11,677 nucleotides of DNA from an uncultured Mesorhizobium sp. (lineage in GTDB: Bacteria; Pseudomonadota; Alphaproteobacteria; Rhizobiales; Rhizobiaceae): contig CATMOC010000062.1 of the NCBI GenBank assembly GCA_950071955.1, forward strand, positions 1 to 11,677, in the 5' to 3' direction. The translations under genes were made by a program, and so were the position numbers. Below are positions 7,138 through 11,677 of this stretch, piece by piece. Within the stretch, counting starts at the first letter, position 1, and each line of letters begins with the position of its first letter. The notes beneath the pieces were generated by a model, which saw only the letters and a program-made list of their open reading frames with translations, did not search any database and was not told where the DNA came from.

Positions 7138-7782
7138 ATGACCACTCCTTTCGTCATCGCCGTTGATGGACCCGCGGCCTCGGGCAAGGGCACGCTGTCG
7201 CGCCGGCTCGCCACGCAATACGGCCTTCGCCATCTCGACACAGGCCTCTCCTACCGCGCTGTCGCGCATGCTCTTCTGAGTGCCGACCTGTCGCTCGAAG
7301 ACGAGGCGCAGGCGGTGGAAGCCGCACGCGAAGTGGATTTCGCCGGTTTGGATCCGCTGGTCCTGTCCACCCACGAGGTCGGCGAGGCCGCGTCGCGGGT
7401 CAGCGTTCATCCGGCGGTGCGGCGCGTCCTGGTCGAAAAGCAGCGCGATTTCGCTCGCGTGGCGCCGGGCGCGGTGCTCGACGGGCGCGACATCGGCACG
7501 GTGGTCTGCCCCGATGCCGACGTGAAGCTCTACGTGACGGCCAGCCCGCAGGTGCGCGCCGGCCGGCGGCATCGCGAGATCCTGCGCCTCGGCGGGCAGG
7601 CCGAATACGGCGCGATCCTGGCCGACATCGAGCGGCGCGACGCGCGCGACATGGGCCGGGCGGACTCGCCGCTCAGGCCCGCCGCCGACTCGCACTTGCT
7701 CGACACGTCCGGAATGAGTATAGAGGCGGCGTTTCTCGCGGCCTGCGCCATCGTAGACGAGGCTCTTGGCGCGAAGAACTGA
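7138..7782 (+). CDS. cmk: Cytidylate kinase
   Basis: Cytoplasmic nucleoside monophosphate kinase converting CMP and dCMP to their diphosphates with ATP, part of pyrimidine salvage and DNA precursor supply. It has 214 residues, the normal length. The P-loop GPAASGKGT is at 11-19. [11 protein letters not shown] (33-43) forms part of the CMP site, DGRDIGT is at 115-121 and RRDARDMGR (166-174) is the lid region. The family usually reads DTGxxYRA with Leu or Met at the variable site; Ser is present here. The ATG at 7138 places the P-loop correctly, but no Shine-Dalgarno precedes it. Sequence style ([22 protein letters not shown]) is rhizobial as I remember the family. rpsA follows, the standard alphaproteobacterial order, but aroA is not upstream. 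Confidence 0.96.
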   Translation: MTTPFVIAVDGPAASGKGTLSRRLATQYGLRHLDTGLSYRAVAHALLSADLSLEDEAQAVEAAREVDFAGLDPLVLSTHEVGEAASRVSVHPAVRRVLVEKQRDFARVAPGAVLDGRDIGTVVCPDADVKLYVTASPQVRAGRRHREILRLGGQAEYGAILADIERRDARDMGRADSPLRPAADSHLLDTSGMSIEAAFLAACAIVDEALGAKN

Positions 7783-8007
7783 CTGGATGCAGCGGCGGCG
7801 CGAGAACCCTTCAGGCAGGCAAGGGTTGGCGAACCGCCATTTTGCATTTCAGCCATTGAACCGCCGCCCGCATTCGAGAATGCACCGGAACTGGCCGAAG
7901 ATCGGCCGCTCGCTCGAAGGAGAGCGGAATGCCGGGCTGGCGCAACGCAACACGAACCACCGGTGCCGCCCCGACGCCACGAGAGCGAGGGGCATCCAGG
8001 AGAACGA
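7783..8007 (+). promoter_or_regulatory. Structured cmk-rpsA spacer / rpsA leader
   Basis: This 225-nt stretch has no gene but is rich in potential RNA hairpins. AACCCTT/AAGGGTT is at 7805-7811 and 7821-7827 (9-nt loop). TGGCG-AAC-CGCCA (7827-7839) is followed by TTTTGCATTT and could terminate cmk transcripts or attenuate rpsA. GCATT/AATGC is at 7870-7883 with a CGAG loop, and CCGCTC/GAGCGG at 7906-7911 and 7922-7927. A compound hairpin (GCCCC/GGGGC with inner CGC/GCG, 7968-7993) ends 4 nt before the Shine-Dalgarno AGGAG (7998-8002). In Escherichia coli, S1 represses its own translation through leader structure; a similar role here is inference. A separate rpsA promoter may lie here but I could not pick one. 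Confidence 0.5.
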
Positions 8008-9717
<1,710 letters not shown>

Positions 9718-9745
9718 GCTACCAACGCTTAGTGCGTCATTGGAT

Positions 9746-9777
9746 GGCCCGCTTGCCGAAAGGCAGGCGGGCCTTTT
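9746..9777 (+). terminator. Strong intrinsic terminator of rpsA
   Basis: A 12-pair hairpin starts 28 nt after the rpsA stop: GGCCCGC (9746-9752) pairs with GCGGGCC (9767-9773), then one T-G wobble and TGCC/GGCA close on a GAAA tetraloop (9758-9761). TTTT follows directly (9774-9777). This is a classical Rho-independent terminator on the plus strand. Confidence 0.92.
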
Positions 9778-9808
9778 CGTATCCGCGCGATACGCCTAGG
9801 CTGCGATC

Positions 9809-10270
9809 ATGCGAAACATGAAACATTGCGCAGGCATTGCCCTGCTAGCCGCCACCGCCATGCTGGGTGGCTGTAACGACGCTGCTACCGATGCCGGGGC
9901 GAACGAGGCAGAGACCACCCCAGCGCCCGCCGAAGCAACGCGCAGCCCGGTAAAGCTGGTGGGCGAATACAAGGCCTTCCTCTACGGACCGGACCACACC
10001 GACGCATCGGGCAACAGGCTGACCGAAGCGTGGCAAGTGCTGCGCGAGGACCGTGCCAATTTCCATGCGCGTGGCGTGATGCAGGATGCCGACGAAACCG
10101 ACCCGCTGTTCGGCGATGCTGCCAATCGCGACAAGATCGAAGAGATGGTCGCCAACGGCAACCTGACCGACGGAATGGCGAAGAAGATCGTCGACCGCGA
10201 TGTGCTGGTTCGCGTGCAGCTCTACGAACGCGACGGTGAGTCTGCGCGGCTCGACGCGACCATCTACTGA
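9809..10270 (+). CDS. Small predicted lipoprotein of unknown function
   Basis: The 153-residue product starts with a lipoprotein signal peptide: short basic N-terminus, hydrophobic AGIALLAATAM, and lipobox LGGC with Cys22 as the acylation site. It would be lipid-anchored in the periplasm, probably to the outer membrane because Asn rather than Asp follows the Cys. Residues 23-47 are a low-complexity Ala/Glu/Thr/Pro linker. The rest (about 48-153) is a small soluble domain with no motif I recognise. The ATG at 9809 gives a typical signal peptide; 9818 is a possible alternative, and neither has a clear ribosome-binding site. It lies just after the rpsA terminator and 23 nt before gloB, so it may be cotranscribed with gloB. 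Confidence 0.75.
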   Translation: MRNMKHCAGIALLAATAMLGGCNDAATDAGANEAETTPAPAEATRSPVKLVGEYKAFLYGPDHTDASGNRLTEAWQVLREDRANFHARGVMQDADETDPLFGDAANRDKIEEMVANGNLTDGMAKKIVDRDVLVRVQLYERDGESARLDATIY

Positions 10271-10293
10271 TCGCCTGACGGAGAAGGAGCGCG

Positions 10294-11049
10294 ATGCTCG
10301 AAATCCACCAGTTTCCCTGCCTGTCAGACAATTACGGCTTCCTGCTGCACGATCCCGACAGCGGGGAGACTGCGGCGATCGACACGCCAGATGGCAGCGA
10401 ATACCTCAGCCAGGCCGCGGCGAAGGGCTGGCGGATCACCGCCATCTGGAACACGCACTGGCACCCCGACCATGCCGGCGGGAACAAGGCCATCGTCGAG
10501 GCTACGCGGGCGCAGGTCATCGCCCCTCAGGAAGTCGAGCGGATCAGCCCTATCGACCGCGTGGTCGCGCATGGCGACGAGGTGTCGCTGGGCAAGCACG
10601 TCGCGAAAGTGATCGACGTATCGGGCCACACCAACGGCCATATCGCCTACCACCTGCCGGGCGACGGAATCGCCTTCGTGGGCGACAGCGTGTTTGCGCT
10701 TGGCTGCGGGCGCATGTTCGAGGGCGAGCCGCAACAGTTCTGGGACAGCCTCGAGCGGGTGAAGGCGCTGCCGCCGCAGTCCACACTCTACTGCGCACAC
10801 GAATACACGGCAGCCAATGCCCGGTTCGCGCTCCATGCCGATCCCGACAATGCGGCGCTGCAAGACTACGCGCGCGAGATCGACGCCAGGCGGTCAAGCG
10901 GCGAACCGACAGTGCCGACCGTGCTGGAGCGCGAGCTGGCGACGAATCCCTTCCTTCGCGCCGACGCGCCGGAAATGCGGGAGCGCTGGGGCGGCGAAAC
11001 GCCCGCCGATACCTTCGCGAAACTGCGCGCCGCGAAGGACAGCTTTTGA
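10294..11049 (+). CDS. gloB: Hydroxyacylglutathione hydrolase (glyoxalase II)
   Basis: Cytosolic metallo-beta-lactamase-fold thioesterase that hydrolyses S-D-lactoylglutathione to D-lactate and glutathione, the second step of methylglyoxal detoxification. It has 251 residues, the usual length. All binuclear metal ligands are visible: THWHPDH gives His55, His57, Asp59 and His60; His112 is in GHTNGH, Asp131 in GDSVF and His169 in CAHEYT. GCGRMFEG (137-144) and the C-terminal substrate-binding region with NPFLR (218-222) are typical of GloB rather than of generic lactamase-fold proteins. The ATG at 10294 follows AAGGAG (10284-10289) by 4 nt. It is followed without a gap by the dioxygenase-family gene. 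No gloA is in the window. Confidence 0.95.
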   Translation: MLEIHQFPCLSDNYGFLLHDPDSGETAAIDTPDGSEYLSQAAAKGWRITAIWNTHWHPDHAGGNKAIVEATRAQVIAPQEVERISPIDRVVAHGDEVSLGKHVAKVIDVSGHTNGHIAYHLPGDGIAFVGDSVFALGCGRMFEGEPQQFWDSLERVKALPPQSTLYCAHEYTAANARFALHADPDNAALQDYAREIDARRSSGEPTVPTVLERELATNPFLRADAPEMRERWGGETPADTFAKLRAAKDSF

Positions 11050-11390
11050 TGGAAACCTCCGCCGCCACGCTGCGGGGATTCCACGCGCACATCTATTTCG
11101 ACCCGGACGAAGTCGAGGCGGCGCAGGCCTTCGCCGGGCGCGCGAAGGATCGGTTTCGCTGCGGCGTAGGCCAGTTCCACGAGAAGCCCGTCGGCCCGCA
11201 TCCTCGCGGAAGCTGCCAGTTGTCGCTCACGCCGGAGAGATTCGGCGCCTTCGCGACATGGGCCGCCAGCGAGCGCGGCGATCTGACCATCTTCGCTCAC
11301 GGACTAAGCGGAGACGATCTGGCCGACCACACGCATCACGTGGTCTGGTTCGGTGCGTCGGAACCGCTCGATCTGTCGATCTTCGATTAG
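11049..11390 (+). CDS. DOPA 4,5-dioxygenase-family protein
   Basis: A 113-residue protein of the small DOPA 4,5-dioxygenase-like family (Dopa_dioxygen, COG3805), known in plants and fungi from extradiol cleavage of DOPA and present in many bacteria without defined role. Visible family features: FHAHIYF (11-17) with His12 and His14, VGPHPRGSCQ (48-57) with His51, IFAHGLSGDDLADHTHHVVWFG (81-102, read as two adjoining motifs) with His84, His94, His96 and His97. These histidines are candidate Fe(II) ligands. The start codon shares its A with the gloB stop (TGATG at 11047-11051), so translation is probably coupled. The same frame is open far upstream inside gloB, which hides the true start. Its stop overlaps the stop of the opposing hydrolase gene. 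The bacterial substrate is unknown. Confidence 0.85.
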   Translation: METSAATLRGFHAHIYFDPDEVEAAQAFAGRAKDRFRCGVGQFHEKPVGPHPRGSCQLSLTPERFGAFATWAASERGDLTIFAHGLSGDDLADHTHHVVWFGASEPLDLSIFD

Positions 11391-11677
11391 GGCGCGGCCT
11401 CCGCGCCTGCCGGCAGCAGCAGCCCGCGGTCGGTCATCCAGTCGGTGATCCGGCCGGGCCAGTGCTGCAGCGAGACGAAGGGCGTCGCCTCGCCCATGTT
11501 GTACGCGTGCCCTCCCGCCGCATACATGTGCATCTCCACCCAGGCGCCTGCAGTGCGGTAGGCATCGAAGATATCGACGACAGGCTGCGCACAGCATTCG
11601 TCGTCGTTGGCTGCGGACAGTAACAGCGGAGGCGAGTCCGCCGTGATCGTCTCCCTTGCGGCTTTGAGGGGGCCGGG
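11387..11677 (-). CDS. Alpha/beta hydrolase, acetyl-esterase type (partial, C-terminal 96 residues)
   Basis: The gene enters from the right edge and ends in TAA at 11387-11389, so only the last 96 residues are seen. They fit the C-terminal part of an esterase/lipase-like alpha/beta hydrolase. PPLLLSAANDDECC (16-29 of the fragment) carries the catalytic-acid position (Asp25 or Asp26). The stretch WVEMHMYAAGGHAYNMG (46-62) carries the likely catalytic His57. The closing helix has HWPGRITDWMTDRGLL (72-87). The nucleophile Ser is outside the window. Residues CCAQ after the acid motif are unusual compared with the common DxxVP form. Its stop codon overlaps that of the dioxygenase-family gene on the other strand, and no terminator lies between them. 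Confidence 0.75.
   Translation of the reverse strand, partial: PGPLKAARETITADSPPLLLSAANDDECCAQPVVDIFDAYRTAGAWVEMHMYAAGGHAYNMGEATPFVSLQHWPGRITDWMTDRGLLLPAGAEAAP

Noticed and set aside
10200..11390. 396-codon open frame covering gloB and the dioxygenase-family gene
   Set aside because: Only its last 113 codons form a real protein. The upstream part is gloB read out of frame, with Arg-rich meaningless sequence.

Overview
The window is high-GC DNA with alphaproteobacterial gene content and holds eleven protein genes, two of them cut by the window edges. The left three quarters (about 1-8400) resemble Rhizobiales (Phyllobacteriaceae/Aurantimonadaceae type). The right part (about 8440-11677) resembles Sphingomonadales (Erythrobacteraceae type). 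These assignments come from memory of family sequences and were not searched.

Layout. On the minus strand, read from right to left, is one likely operon: a YtcJ-type amidohydrolase (5001-3334), then a complete PotABCD-type ABC importer with ATPase (3180-2086), permease B (2082-1162), permease C (1169-360) and the signal-peptide-bearing binding protein (334 to beyond the edge). A short-chain dehydrogenase (5218-5916) is divergent from the amidohydrolase. It faces, tail to tail, an unrecognised membrane-anchored protein (6945-6001, minus). Then come cytidylate kinase cmk (7138-7782) and ribosomal protein S1 rpsA (8008-9717), with a structured 225-nt leader between them and a textbook intrinsic terminator after rpsA. 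The right end carries a small lipoprotein, hydroxyacylglutathione hydrolase gloB, a DOPA 4,5-dioxygenase-family protein whose start overlaps the gloB stop, and the C-terminal end of an alpha/beta hydrolase on the minus strand.

How the genes may work together. The transporter probably imports a polyamine-like or other small cationic amine. The amidohydrolase upstream of it, with no visible signal peptide, would act on an imported amide or cyclic compound in the cytoplasm, and the divergent dehydrogenase may belong to the same catabolic unit. That functional link is inference. A 16-bp TetR-type palindrome sits between the amidohydrolase and potA. cmk-rpsA is the usual alphaproteobacterial housekeeping pair, but the aroA gene that often precedes cmk is missing.

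Most notable observation: rpsA looks mosaic. Its first ~143 codons read like a rhizobial S1 and use Glu codons evenly (8 GAA : 10 GAG). The remainder reads like a sphingomonad S1 and strongly prefers GAA (32 : 7). The switch falls in a stretch conserved between the two groups, near 8386-8436. This is either a real recombination junction or an assembly chimera, and it should be settled before the two halves are interpreted as one genome. I found no mobile element, CRISPR array, tRNA or rRNA, and no clearly new multi-gene system.
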